This document shows positions 33,525-43,241 of a stretch of 64,000 nucleotides of DNA, in pieces. The notes below the pieces were generated by a model that was given only the letters and a program-made list of their open reading frames with translations, did no database searches and was not told the origin of the DNA. The stretch lies in contig NZ_WIRE01000003.1 of assembly GCF_009601165.1 (NCBI RefSeq), forward strand, positions 1 through 64,000, in the 5' to 3' direction. Source of the DNA: Alcanivorax sediminis. GTDB lineage: Bacteria; Pseudomonadota; Gammaproteobacteria; Pseudomonadales; Alcanivoracaceae. Numbering within the stretch: the stretch's first letter is position 1; every line of letters starts with the position of its first letter. The translations under genes and the position numbers were made by a program.

Positions 33525-34959
33525 TCGGGTTCGCTGGCTGCTGATTGGAGGTGGCCTCGCCATGGCCGCTCTCGCAGCAGCGGAGCCGAACACCAGCCAT
33601 GCGGGTAACGATGACGCAGAGGAGGAGGCGGTGTTGCGGGGCGCGTTTCTGAAGCCCCCATTCACTTGTGAGGCACTGTCTGATCCGGCCACCTATGCTG
33701 CAGGAAGCATGGCCAGCATGCGGCAATTGATTGCCGGTGAGACTTACTGGTATTTCCGCAGCGAGGTCGATTTACAGCAATCTTTTCACCTCGATGAGGC
33801 CAGCCAGGCCGCCTTTGCCGAGCTGGTTAGCCGGCTTGCCCAGCGCGGCGTTAGGCTGGTCGTGATGCTGCAGCCTACTCGCGGTCTGATGCATTCGGAT
33901 GCTTTGCTGTCGCCCTGGCAAGAGCAGTACTCTCTTGCGGCGGCCAGGCATTCTTTTCTGAAAAAAGCGCACACTTTGAGAGCGCTTGGGGCCATCGTGC
34001 CAGACATGGAGCCGGTGCTGACCGGGCAGCACGAGAAGGAGTATTTTTTCCGTCGTGATCACCACTGGACTCCCTATGGCGCGGATGTGAGTGCCCGCCA
34101 GGTGGCTGCTGCGATGCTGGCGGAGCCTGCTCTCGACGAACTGCCGGAAATAGCGTTCGAGACCCAACCGGATATCCTGCTGCGAAAGATGGGCACCATG
34201 AATGTGGCCGTCAGCAGTGTCTGCGGCAATGCCTATGGTTTCCAGTGGGTGCGTGGGGCGGTCACCTCGCCAGTGGAGAGGATCGACAGTGCTGATGCCT
34301 TGTTTGGCGATGTGGCCGCTCCGGCAATTGCGCTGGTGGGCACCAGTAATTCCGATAATCGTGATGAACGCTACAAGAACTACAATTTCCATGGCTATCT
34401 GCAGCAATACCTCAGCCGCGATATCGTCAACTTTGCCATGACCGGTGGTGGGGCGACAGGGTCGCTGGAAGACTTGCTGCTGTCAGATGCTTATCAGAGT
34501 GGCCAGTTTCGCTACCTGATCTGGGAACTGCCTGTGAGCTATGCGCTGGAGGATCAGGTGGTTTGGCGACAGCTTCTCCCTGAAGCATCAGGAGGCTGTG
34601 CCGACCAGACCCTTCTTGCCAGTGAAAAAGTCACTGTCCCTGTCGCCAGTATCGACGAGCGTGCAGAAGTACTGGCTAACTCCGGGCAAAACCGGCACTT
34701 GACCGCTGGCAAGGATCATCTGCTGCTGGACATGAACTTCTCGGACAGTAACTTCAAGCAATTCTATGTGCTGGCTTATTACGATGACGGCCAGCGCGAA
34801 AAAATCCGCATTCGCCGCCCTGCACGACTGGACACAGGACGTTTCATGCTGCGCCTGGATCCTCCCTCCCGGCACAGCAATCTGTTATCGGTGCTGTTGG
34901 AATTTGAACAACCAGTGGCGGCGGCCATGGAGGTGGAGGTGTCACTGTGCGACTACTGA
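33502..34959 (+). CDS. algX: Alginate O-acetyltransferase AlgX
   Basis: A 485-residue periplasmic enzyme that places acetyl groups on the polymer. The SGNH-like domain has D186 and H188 in RRDHHWTPYG and S282 in the GTSNSD loop. The C-terminal ~130 residues (ASEKVTVPVASI... onward) have the beta character of the carbohydrate-binding module. A hydrophobic N-terminal segment (about 10-27, ending AAA) is the signal. ATG 33502 follows GGAGGAAACC. In Pseudomonas algX sits between algG and algL; here it lies between algF and algL. Confidence 0.94.
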   Translation: MWLRQLPDRVRWLLIGGGLAMAALAAAEPNTSHAGNDDAEEEAVLRGAFLKPPFTCEALSDPATYAAGSMASMRQLIAGETYWYFRSEVDLQQSFHLDEASQAAFAELVSRLAQRGVRLVVMLQPTRGLMHSDALLSPWQEQYSLAAARHSFLKKAHTLRALGAIVPDMEPVLTGQHEKEYFFRRDHHWTPYGADVSARQVAAAMLAEPALDELPEIAFETQPDILLRKMGTMNVAVSSVCGNAYGFQWVRGAVTSPVERIDSADALFGDVAAPAIALVGTSNSDNRDERYKNYNFHGYLQQYLSRDIVNFAMTGGGATGSLEDLLLSDAYQSGQFRYLIWELPVSYALEDQVVWRQLLPEASGGCADQTLLASEKVTVPVASIDERAEVLANSGQNRHLTAGKDHLLLDMNFSDSNFKQFYVLAYYDDGQREKIRIRRPARLDTGRFMLRLDPPSRHSNLLSVLLEFEQPVAAAMEVEVSLCDY

Positions 34960-36017
34960 CAGCACTTGTTCTGGGCATGATTTCGGGCTGTGGTCAGGCT
35001 TCGCTGGTGCCGCTCTTTGATCGCCAGCCCCAGAGTACGGGGGCACCTGACTCACGGGCGCTGACTCGCTGCGAGGCGCAACTCCGGGGCTATCCCCCTT
35101 ATGCCGGGCCTTTGGCTATGGGCAGCAAGTATGATCAAGCGCGGTCGAGCAAGGATACTCTGGACCGCAAGGCCGCCAGGCAGTACGAGGCGCAGGTAGA
35201 GGATATTTACGGCTACCTGTCTTTTCTGGGGCAGGTTACAGAGTATATGCGGGATCCCCGTCCCGCTGTCCGCGCAGCAGCAAAAACCTGTTTTGCCGAG
35301 GCGCTTGAGCCATGGGCCCAGGCCAATGCTCTTGCCCAGCGAGATGCCAGCAAGCAGGGGGAGGCGGTGCGTAAATGGTTTCTGTCGGCGCTAGCCACCA
35401 ACATGATGAAAGCCCAGGCGCTGACGGATTGGCAGATCAGCGAGGCTCAGCGTAACTGGCTGGGACGACTGGCTGACCGGGTACAGGCCCATGCGGAGCC
35501 CCGGCGGCAGCGGATGGATTTGTACAATAACCATGATTACTGGTCCTCCTGGGCGGTCATGGCAGCGGCGTTGGTGCTGGATGACCCGGCGCGGCTTGTG
35601 TGGGCGGAGGAGGGGTACTGGTTGGCTATTGGTCAGATTACCCCGCGCCAGGGAGGCGTGGTGTTGCCCAGGGAGGCGGCCCGCGGTAAGCGGGCGGAGG
35701 AATATCACGCTTTTGCCATCACCCCATTGATCTTGATGGCAGAGGCCGGCACCCGTAATGGTTTGAATCTGTACGGCGGGAATGGTGCGCAGTTACATGC
35801 TCTGGCCCAGCAGGTGGTGCATTTCTGGGCGGGAGATGGGAAGGGAGCCTCCTTTGCGCAAAAGCAGGTGGCCATTGATGACAGCAAGATGGCCTGGTGG
35901 CCGGTTTACGCACATCGTTTTCCGGATCGCCTGCCGTTGCCAGCAGGGGATGGGGATCGTTTTGGCTCCCGGTTTACTGGAGGCTCGCTAGCGGGCTTGT
36001 GGGAAGCATCTCAGTGA
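34947..36017 (+). CDS. algL: Alginate lyase AlgL, putative lipoprotein
   Basis: A 356-residue family PL5 lyase that cleaves mannuronate-rich alginate by beta-elimination and clears stray polymer from the periplasm. Catalytic N195, H196, R246 and Y253 can be placed in YNNHDYWSSW and ARGKRAEEYH. The N-terminus is short and ends in a lipobox-like ISGC (Cys15), suggesting membrane anchoring, whereas Pseudomonas AlgL is soluble. GTG 34947 overlaps algX by 13 bases. Its 3' end overlaps the convergent algG-like gene by 44 bases. Confidence 0.92.
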   Translation: MRLLTALVLGMISGCGQASLVPLFDRQPQSTGAPDSRALTRCEAQLRGYPPYAGPLAMGSKYDQARSSKDTLDRKAARQYEAQVEDIYGYLSFLGQVTEYMRDPRPAVRAAAKTCFAEALEPWAQANALAQRDASKQGEAVRKWFLSALATNMMKAQALTDWQISEAQRNWLGRLADRVQAHAEPRRQRMDLYNNHDYWSSWAVMAAALVLDDPARLVWAEEGYWLAIGQITPRQGGVVLPREAARGKRAEEYHAFAITPLILMAEAGTRNGLNLYGGNGAQLHALAQQVVHFWAGDGKGASFAQKQVAIDDSKMAWWPVYAHRFPDRLPLPAGDGDRFGSRFTGGSLAGLWEASQ

Positions 36018-37278
36018 AGCGAATGGCGACTTTTTTTCCTTGCAGCAATGGCGGTAGCACATCGGCTTCCTGATCGGCCAGGTTGCCTGCCAGATATTTT
36101 CCCCGGTTGCTGGCGTGGCGAAGACTGACGCCGCTGATTTCCAGTTTGCCTTCGCCGCTCGTCTGCAGTGCAGCCAGATGATTCTTGTGCAGGCGCAGGT
36201 TGCTCATGCTGCCGTTGACTTCGTGCCCCGGGGCCGCCTGAATCGAGATGGCATAGCGTTGATTGTGGCTGATATTGGCCTCTTCAATACTGACCTCCAT
36301 ACTTCCGTCAAGACGTAGGCCATCACTGCCGTTGTTTCTCAGGGTGAGGGCTTTCATCAGGGTAGTGTGCTGTCCGCGCAGGCTCTTGATCTGGGCGCCA
36401 TACTCCAGGTTGTTTTCGCTGGTAACGCTGGAAATGTGCACTTCGCCGTTGTGGTTCTCAAGCAGAATGCCGCTCCCGGCGTTGTGACGAAGCACGCTAT
36501 CCTTCAAATCCAGCGCGGCGTAGCCCCCTGCCCGCAAGCCGTGTCCTCCGGCATTGCTGACCACCAGACGTTCGATCCTCGCCCGGCTGCTTTGCAGCAC
36601 CAGGCCCTGCTCACGGCTACCGCTGACGGTAAGCCCGCTGATGCTCACCTGACTGCCTGCCTCAGCATCCAAACCGCGATAAAGGTTGCGGAACTGCGAA
36701 TCCACAATATAAAGCCGTGCAGGGGCGCCACTATCCTGGTAGCGGTGACGGGCTACGCTGACGCCGTTGGCGCGATAGTCGGCGCGGCCAAGGGCGATTA
36801 GCGCGCTGTTGAGGATGCGCGTGGTGGAGCCCCCCCAGCCGTGAATGAATCCACTGCTCCGGTCGCCATTGCTGGTAATGGTGCTGTGCTCGATGACCAG
36901 TTCACCGCGGTTGATCAGACAGCCGCCATGGCGCCCTTCGATGAACAGGTTGCTGTCTGACAGGGTTAGTCGGGCACCAGGGCCAATCACCAGCGGATAG
37001 TGAAGAGTCCAGCCGGTATCTGAATGACTCAGGGTGCGGGGGCCAAGTTGTTGGGCGAGCTGGTCAAGGCTGTATTCACCGCTATTGAGCACGATGGCTT
37101 GCGGGTGGCCCTGCTGGTAGTGGGCAATCTGACGGAACAGGCCATTGGCGGCAAAGGTTTCCAGTGGCCAGTTGCTGGCTTCATTGGCATAGATGGGCGT
37201 GAGCTTCACTGCCGCCATGGCTGGCTGCAGGGAGAGCAGTGATAAAACAGCGAACAGTGCGGTGAGGAGTCTGTTCAT
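35974..37278 (-). CDS. algG: AlgG-like beta-helix protein, probably lacking epimerase activity
   Basis: A 434-residue secreted protein (signal about 1-22, ending AMA) with right-handed beta-helix repeats of the CASH/AlgG type. It resembles AlgG in HGWGGSTTRILNSALIALG and in the C-terminal DQEADVLPPLLQGKKVAI. Pseudomonas AlgG converts mannuronate to guluronate with a DPHD motif; DPHD is absent everywhere here, and the corresponding strand near 225-233 reads GLVLQSSRA. The protein is about 100 residues shorter than Pseudomonas AlgG (about 540). A structural role in the secretion complex is inferred. It is the last gene of the - strand unit, its ATG overlapping the manB stop (ATGA). Confidence 0.8.
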   Translation of the reverse strand: MNRLLTALFAVLSLLSLQPAMAAVKLTPIYANEASNWPLETFAANGLFRQIAHYQQGHPQAIVLNSGEYSLDQLAQQLGPRTLSHSDTGWTLHYPLVIGPGARLTLSDSNLFIEGRHGGCLINRGELVIEHSTITSNGDRSSGFIHGWGGSTTRILNSALIALGRADYRANGVSVARHRYQDSGAPARLYIVDSQFRNLYRGLDAEAGSQVSISGLTVSGSREQGLVLQSSRARIERLVVSNAGGHGLRAGGYAALDLKDSVLRHNAGSGILLENHNGEVHISSVTSENNLEYGAQIKSLRGQHTTLMKALTLRNNGSDGLRLDGSMEVSIEEANISHNQRYAISIQAAPGHEVNGSMSNLRLHKNHLAALQTSGEGKLEISGVSLRHASNRGKYLAGNLADQEADVLPPLLQGKKVAIRFTEMLPTSPLASLQ

Positions 37279-38642
37279 GATGCGCTCCTCAGCAGGCTGC
37301 TCAACTCCCGGGTCTTGCTGACCAGCAGCTCCGGGTTGGCGCGGGTTTCTACGTTCAGGCGGATCAGCGGTTCGGTATTGGAGGCCCGCACGTTGAAGCG
37401 CCAGTCGCTGAACTCCAGGCTCACCCCGTCAGTGTCGTCCTGATTCAGGGCAATGTGGCCATACTGGTCGAGGATGCTGCGCAGCGCTGCGCCGCTGTCG
37501 GGTACCGAGAAGTTGATTTCACCGGAAACCGGGTAGCGGTTGGCGCGCTCTCGCACCAGCGCAGACAGAGGCTGCCCGGATTCAGCCAGCAGGCGGGACA
37601 GGTGTAGCCAGGGCAGGATGCCTGAGTCGCAGTAATGGAAGTCCCTGAAGTAGTGGTGGCCACTCATTTCGCCCCCGTACAGGGCGTTGTCCTTGCGCAT
37701 GCGCTCCTTGATGAAGGCATGGCCGGTTTTGCTCTGCAGGGGGTGGCCGCCGGCTTTCTGCACCGTATCGATGGTGCTCCAGGTCAGGCGTGGGTCGTGG
37801 ATAATGGTGCTGCCGGGTTGGCGGGCGAGCAGGGCGTTGGCCAGCAGGCCGATGATGTAATAGCTCTCAACAAAGTCGCCATGCTCATCAAAAAAGAAAC
37901 AGCGATCAAAGTCGCCGTCGAAGGCCACGCCCAGCTGGGCGCCATGACGGATCACCGCCTGGCTGGTCTCCGCCCGGTTTTCCGGTAGCAACGGATTGGG
38001 TACCCCATTGGGGAAGGTTCCGTCCGGGGTGTCTTGATAACGGTGGAGCAGAGGATGAATTCCCTTCTGCGCCAGCGCTTCCTGCAGTACGTCCAGTGCG
38101 GGACCAATGGCGCCGTTACCCGCATTGCTGACCATGCAAAAGCCATCAAGGGGCTGGCAGTCCACCAGATGAAGCAGGTGGTCAATGTAGGGGCGTTTAT
38201 CGGTGCGGCGATGGCGGATGCCACGGATGCCGGTGTCCGGGAAGCGGTTTTCAATCACTCGGTCCCGGATCTCGAACAGCCCTGTATCGCCGCTGATAGG
38301 GCTGGCCCCGCGGCGGACCAACTTCATGCCGTTGTAGTCTGCAGGGTTGTGGCTGGCGGTGATCTGAACGCCGCCATCAGCCTGATGGAAGACGGTGCCG
38401 AAATACACCTCCTCCGTGCCGCTCAGGCCGATATCCACCACATCTGCACCGCTGCTCATGATGCCCTCGCAGAGGGCATTACAAAGCGCGGGGGAGCTCA
38501 GCCGCATGTCGGCGCCGACGACAATGCTGCGGGCCTTGAGCCAGTCGGCCATGGCCCGGCCAATTCGCCAGGCCATGTCCTCGTTGAGCTCCTCGCCGAT
38601 CTTGCCGCGGATATCATAGGCCTTGAAGCAGGCAGTGCTCAT
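37275..38642 (-). CDS. manB: Phosphomannomutase, CpsG/ManB type
   Basis: A 455-residue alpha-D-phosphohexomutase that converts mannose-6-phosphate to mannose-1-phosphate for GDP-mannose. The phosphoserine loop TASHNP is at 95-100 (S97), the metal loop DGDFDR at 242-247, the sugar loop GEMSGHH at 324-330 and the phosphate-binding SNTEP near the C-terminus. The N-terminus (CFKAYDIRGKIGEELNED) and overall sequence resemble enterobacterial CpsG more than Pseudomonas AlgC. It overlaps the manC stop by ATGA and the algG-like start the same way. Confidence 0.93.
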   Translation of the reverse strand: MSTACFKAYDIRGKIGEELNEDMAWRIGRAMADWLKARSIVVGADMRLSSPALCNALCEGIMSSGADVVDIGLSGTEEVYFGTVFHQADGGVQITASHNPADYNGMKLVRRGASPISGDTGLFEIRDRVIENRFPDTGIRGIRHRRTDKRPYIDHLLHLVDCQPLDGFCMVSNAGNGAIGPALDVLQEALAQKGIHPLLHRYQDTPDGTFPNGVPNPLLPENRAETSQAVIRHGAQLGVAFDGDFDRCFFFDEHGDFVESYYIIGLLANALLARQPGSTIIHDPRLTWSTIDTVQKAGGHPLQSKTGHAFIKERMRKDNALYGGEMSGHHYFRDFHYCDSGILPWLHLSRLLAESGQPLSALVRERANRYPVSGEINFSVPDSGAALRSILDQYGHIALNQDDTDGVSLEFSDWRFNVRASNTEPLIRLNVETRANPELLVSKTRELSSLLRSAS

Positions 38643-40072
38643 GGTAGCTGCGCCACTTTTTCGCTGGCGTCCTCTCGGTGGTAACGGTCACTGATGCGAA
38701 TGATGTCATCTTCGCCAAGATAGGTGCCGGACTGGACCTCAATCAGCTCAAGAGGGATGCGTCCCGGGTTCTCCAACGAGTGCACCTCGCCAATGGGGAT
38801 AAACGTTGACTGGTTTTCAGCGACCAGAAAGGTGTTCTGCCCGCAGGTGACCTTGGCGGTGCCAGACACCACAATCCAGTGCTCGGCACGGTGATGATGC
38901 ATCTGCACGGACAGTTGCTCGCCGGGCTTCACGGTAATGTGCTTCACCTGATAGCGGTGGCCCTTGTCCACAGAGTCGTATTTGCCCCAGGGGCGGTGTA
39001 CCAGGCGGTGGTTCTCAGTTTCCGGGCGTTTGCGTGCCTTGAGGGTGTCGGTGATTCGCTTCACCTCCTGGGCCTGGCTCTTGTGGGCCACCAGGATGGC
39101 ATCGGGTGTGTCTACCACCACGAGATCCTCGACACCGAGCAGGGCGACCAGACGCTCATCGCTCATGGCCAGGCTATTGCTGCTGCCATGGCTGATGATA
39201 TCGCCGCGCAGATGGTTTCCGTCACCGTCTTTCTCCAGGTGATCCCACAGGGATTGCCAGGAGCCGAGATCATTCCAGAACAGTTCCACCGGCACCACGG
39301 CGCCATCTCGGGTGTGCTCCATGATGGCATAATCAATGGAGAGGTCTTCGCAGCGGGCAAAGCTGCTCTCATCCAGGCGGATGAAATCCAGGTCTGCAGC
39401 GCCTTGCAGAAGGGAGTGAGTGCAATGGGCCAGCATTTGCGGGTGGTGTTCACGCAGCTCCTGAAGATAGCGTTCGGCGCGGAACAGGAACATGCCGCTG
39501 TTCCACAAATAGTTACCGTCTTCGACAAACCGCTGGGCAGTGGCGGCATCCGGTTTTTCGACAAAACGTTCAATCAGGTGATGCTCACCCCGGGATTCCC
39601 CCATACATATATAGCCGTAACCGGTTTCGGGCCGGTTGGGTTGAATGCCGAAAGTCACCAGCAGCCCGCTCTCGGCAGCCTGGTATCCGGTTTTGATGGC
39701 GGCTTCCAGTGCTTCCGGGTTGCGGATAGCGTGATCCGCCGGGCAGACAAAGATTTTGGCATTAGTGTCCCGTTGACGAGCCTGCAGTGCGGCAAGGGCG
39801 ACTGCCGGGGCGGTATTGCGTCCGCAGGGCTCAAGAAGGATGTCTGCTTCTATTCCGATATCGCCAAGCTGCTCTGCCACCAGAAAACGATGCTCTTGAT
39901 TGCAGACGACAATGGGGCGTACGGCGCGCAGATCCGCTGGTAGCCTCAGGAATGTGGCCTGAAGCATGCTGAACTCGCCATTCAGGCGTAGCAGTTGCTT
40001 GGGGTAATGAGAGCGAGACAGCGGCCACAGGCGCGAGCCAGTGCCACCGGCAATAATGACTGGAATCAGCAT
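38639..40072 (-). CDS. algA: Mannose-1-phosphate guanylyltransferase / mannose-6-phosphate isomerase
   Basis: A 477-residue bifunctional enzyme (AlgA/ManC) that isomerises fructose-6-phosphate to mannose-6-phosphate and makes GDP-mannose from mannose-1-phosphate and GTP. The pyrophosphorylase signature GGTGSRLWPLSR is at 9-20 with PKQ following, and FVEKP marks the sugar-nucleotide domain. The C-terminal cupin isomerase domain has QMHHHRAEHW. First gene of the - strand unit, reading away from rpsJ. Confidence 0.95.
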   Translation of the reverse strand: MLIPVIIAGGTGSRLWPLSRSHYPKQLLRLNGEFSMLQATFLRLPADLRAVRPIVVCNQEHRFLVAEQLGDIGIEADILLEPCGRNTAPAVALAALQARQRDTNAKIFVCPADHAIRNPEALEAAIKTGYQAAESGLLVTFGIQPNRPETGYGYICMGESRGEHHLIERFVEKPDAATAQRFVEDGNYLWNSGMFLFRAERYLQELREHHPQMLAHCTHSLLQGAADLDFIRLDESSFARCEDLSIDYAIMEHTRDGAVVPVELFWNDLGSWQSLWDHLEKDGDGNHLRGDIISHGSSNSLAMSDERLVALLGVEDLVVVDTPDAILVAHKSQAQEVKRITDTLKARKRPETENHRLVHRPWGKYDSVDKGHRYQVKHITVKPGEQLSVQMHHHRAEHWIVVSGTAKVTCGQNTFLVAENQSTFIPIGEVHSLENPGRIPLELIEVQSGTYLGEDDIIRISDRYHREDASEKVAQLP

Positions 40073-40785
<713 letters not shown>

Positions 40786-40830
40786 CAACGGGCGGGTTAA
40801 TAACCGCGACAGGTTGTGAAGAGGTAAACA

Positions 40831-41466
40831 ATGGCGATTGGTGTGATCGGTCGAAAATGTGGCATGACTCGCGTGTTCACTGAAGAAGGTGTCAGTGTTC
40901 CTGTGACCGTCATCGAGGTGACCCCGAACCGGGTTGCTCAGGTTAAGACCGAAGAATCAGATGGCTATCAGGCCGTGCAGGTAACGGTGGGTGAGCGCCG
41001 TGCCAGCCGTGTGACCAAGGCTCAGGCCGGTCACTTTTCCAAGGCTGGTGTCGAAGCAGGTCGTGGCGTTTGGGAATTCCGTGCTGAAGCTGGTGAGCTG
41101 CAGCCTGGTTCCGAAGTGACCGTAGAGGGTTTTGAAGCAGGTCAGATGATCGATGTGACCGGCACCTCCAAGGGTAAGGGTTTTGCTGGCGGCGTTAAGC
41201 GCTGGAACTTCAGCACCCAGGATATGACCCATGGTAACTCTCTGTCCCACCGTGCTCCGGGTTCTATTGGTCAGAACCAAACCCCGGGCCGCGTGTTCAA
41301 GGGCAAGAAGATGGCTGGGCACATGGGTGCTGAGCGCGTCACGGTCCAGAATCTGGAAGTGGTGCGTGTAGACGCTGAGAAGAATCTGTTGCTGGTTAAA
41401 GGTGCGGTCCCCGGTGCTACCGGTGGTGATGTGATCGTGCGTCTGGCAGTGAAGGCGAAGGCCTGA
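40831..41466 (+). CDS. rplC: 50S ribosomal protein L3
   Basis: A 211-residue early-assembly 23S rRNA-binding protein near the peptidyl-transferase centre. The N-terminal [10 protein letters not shown] and the central [22 protein letters not shown] loop with [24 protein letters not shown] are intact. The glutamine that PrmB methylates in other species lies in GQNQTPG. Confidence 0.98.
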   Translation: MAIGVIGRKCGMTRVFTEEGVSVPVTVIEVTPNRVAQVKTEESDGYQAVQVTVGERRASRVTKAQAGHFSKAGVEAGRGVWEFRAEAGELQPGSEVTVEGFEAGQMIDVTGTSKGKGFAGGVKRWNFSTQDMTHGNSLSHRAPGSIGQNQTPGRVFKGKKMAGHMGAERVTVQNLEVVRVDAEKNLLLVKGAVPGATGGDVIVRLAVKAKA

Positions 41467-41480
41467 AAGAGGAATAGAGG

Positions 41481-42083
41481 ATGAATCTCAATACTGCCTC
41501 TGGAGGTACCGTTAGCGTTTCCGAAGTCGCCTTCGGCAAGGACTTTAACGAGCCTCTGGTTCATCAGGTTGTAACTGCGTATCTGGCTGGTGCCCGTCAG
41601 GGTTCCAAGGCACAGAAAAACCGTTCCGATGTGAGTGGTGGTGGTCGCAAGCCGTGGCGTCAGAAGGGCACTGGTCGTGCTCGTGCTGGTACCATTCGCA
41701 GCCCGATCTGGCGTGGCGGCGGCAAGACTTTTGCTGCTACCAACCGTGACTTCTCTCAGAAAGTGAACCGCAAAATGTATCGTGGCGCGCTGCAGTGCAT
41801 CGTGTCCGAGCTGGTTCGCCAGGAGCGTCTGGTTGTTGTTGACGAGTTCACTGTTGACTCGCCGAAGACTAAAGCCGTTGCGGCTAAGCTGAAAGATCTT
41901 CAGCTGAGCAATGTGCTGATCGTGACTGATAGCGTGGATGAGAACCTGTTCCTGGGTTCCCGTAATCTGCCGAAGGTAGATGTACGCGACGCGCAGGGCG
42001 TTGATCCGGTCAGCCTGATCGCTTTTGAAAAGGTGCTGATCACCGTGCCGGCTCTGAAGAAACTTGAGGAGGCACTGGCATGA
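41481..42083 (+). CDS. rplD: 50S ribosomal protein L4
   Basis: A 200-residue exit-tunnel protein, also the S10 operon repressor in E. coli. The tunnel loop [28 protein letters not shown] is intact. Its stop overlaps the rplW start (ATGA), indicating coupling. Confidence 0.98.
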   Translation: MNLNTASGGTVSVSEVAFGKDFNEPLVHQVVTAYLAGARQGSKAQKNRSDVSGGGRKPWRQKGTGRARAGTIRSPIWRGGGKTFAATNRDFSQKVNRKMYRGALQCIVSELVRQERLVVVDEFTVDSPKTKAVAAKLKDLQLSNVLIVTDSVDENLFLGSRNLPKVDVRDAQGVDPVSLIAFEKVLITVPALKKLEEALA

Positions 42084-42376
42084 ATCAAGAGCGTATCCTG
42101 ACTGTGCTGCGTGCTCCGCACGTTTCAGAAAAAGCGACAGTTAATGCTGACGAGAAGGGCACCTTTGTATTCAAGGTGGCCAAAGATGCGAACAAGCTGG
42201 AAATCAAGAAAGCCGTTGAGGCGCTTTTTGAAGTGAAGGTTAAGTCTGTTCGTACCGCCAATGTGAAAGGCAAGTCCAAATTCTTTGGTCGCGTTGCTGG
42301 TAAGCGCGCTGACTGGAAGAAGGCCTATGTTTCCCTTGCGGAAGGCCAGGACATTGACTTCCTCGGCGCAGAGTAA
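42080..42376 (+). CDS. rplW: 50S ribosomal protein L23
   Basis: A 98-residue exit-site protein and docking point for trigger factor and [16 protein letters not shown] and [24 protein letters not shown] are typical. It overlaps rplD by four bases. Confidence 0.97.
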   Translation: MNQERILTVLRAPHVSEKATVNADEKGTFVFKVAKDANKLEIKKAVEALFEVKVKSVRTANVKGKSKFFGRVAGKRADWKKAYVSLAEGQDIDFLGAE

Positions 42377-42394
42377 GGAAGGGAGTAAGGAATA

Positions 42395-43219
42395 ATGGCG
42401 ATTGTAAAGTGCAAGCCGACTTCTCCGGGCCGCCGCTTTGTAGTCAAGGTGGTCAACGAGGATCTGCACAAAGGTGCTCCCTACGCGCCTCTGGTAGAAG
42501 CCAAGAGCAAGAACGGCGGTCGTAACAATAACGGTCGAATCACTACCCGTCATAAAGGTGGTGGTCACAAGCAGAAGTACCGTATTGTCGATTTCCGTCG
42601 TAACAAGGACGGTATCGTTGGCGAAGTTGAACGCCTGGAATACGATCCGAACCGTTCAGCGCACATTGCCCTGGTCAAGTACCTGGATGGTGAGCGTCGT
42701 TACATTCTGGCTCCCAAGGGCCTGAAAGCAGAAGACCGTATCCAGTCCGGCGAAGATGCGCCGATCAAGGTTGGTAACGCGCTTCCGCTGCGTAACATTC
42801 CGCTGGGTTCCACTGTCCACAACGTGGAAATGAAACCTGGTAAGGGTGGTCAAATCGCACGTTCTGCCGGTACTTCCGTGCAGGTACTTGCGAAAGACGG
42901 CCAGTATGTGACTCTGCGTCTTCGCTCTGGCGAAATGCGCAAGGTACACGCTGACTGCAAGGCGACCCTGGGTGAAGTATCCAACAGTGAGCACAGCTTG
43001 CGCTCACTGGGTAAAGCGGGCGCCAAGCGCTGGCGGGGTGTACGTCCCACTGTACGTGGTGTGGCGATGAACCCGGTAGACCATCCTCATGGTGGTGGTG
43101 AAGGGCGTACTTCTGGTGGTCGTCATCCGGTTACCCCTTGGGGTGTACCGACCAAGGGCCACAAGACCCGTACAAACAAGCGCACCTCCAAGATGATTGT
43201 GCGTGACCGTCGTAAGTAA
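42395..43219 (+). CDS. rplB: 50S ribosomal protein L2
   Basis: A 274-residue protein required for subunit association and peptidyl transfer. The RKHxGGGHK-type core ([15 protein letters not shown]) and the C-terminal [18 protein letters not shown] with its conserved histidine are intact. Confidence 0.98.
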   Translation: MAIVKCKPTSPGRRFVVKVVNEDLHKGAPYAPLVEAKSKNGGRNNNGRITTRHKGGGHKQKYRIVDFRRNKDGIVGEVERLEYDPNRSAHIALVKYLDGERRYILAPKGLKAEDRIQSGEDAPIKVGNALPLRNIPLGSTVHNVEMKPGKGGQIARSAGTSVQVLAKDGQYVTLRLRSGEMRKVHADCKATLGEVSNSEHSLRSLGKAGAKRWRGVRPTVRGVAMNPVDHPHGGGEGRTSGGRHPVTPWGVPTKGHKTRTNKRTSKMIVRDRRK

Positions 43220-43241
43220 GGGATAGAGAGAGGTTCAGGCT

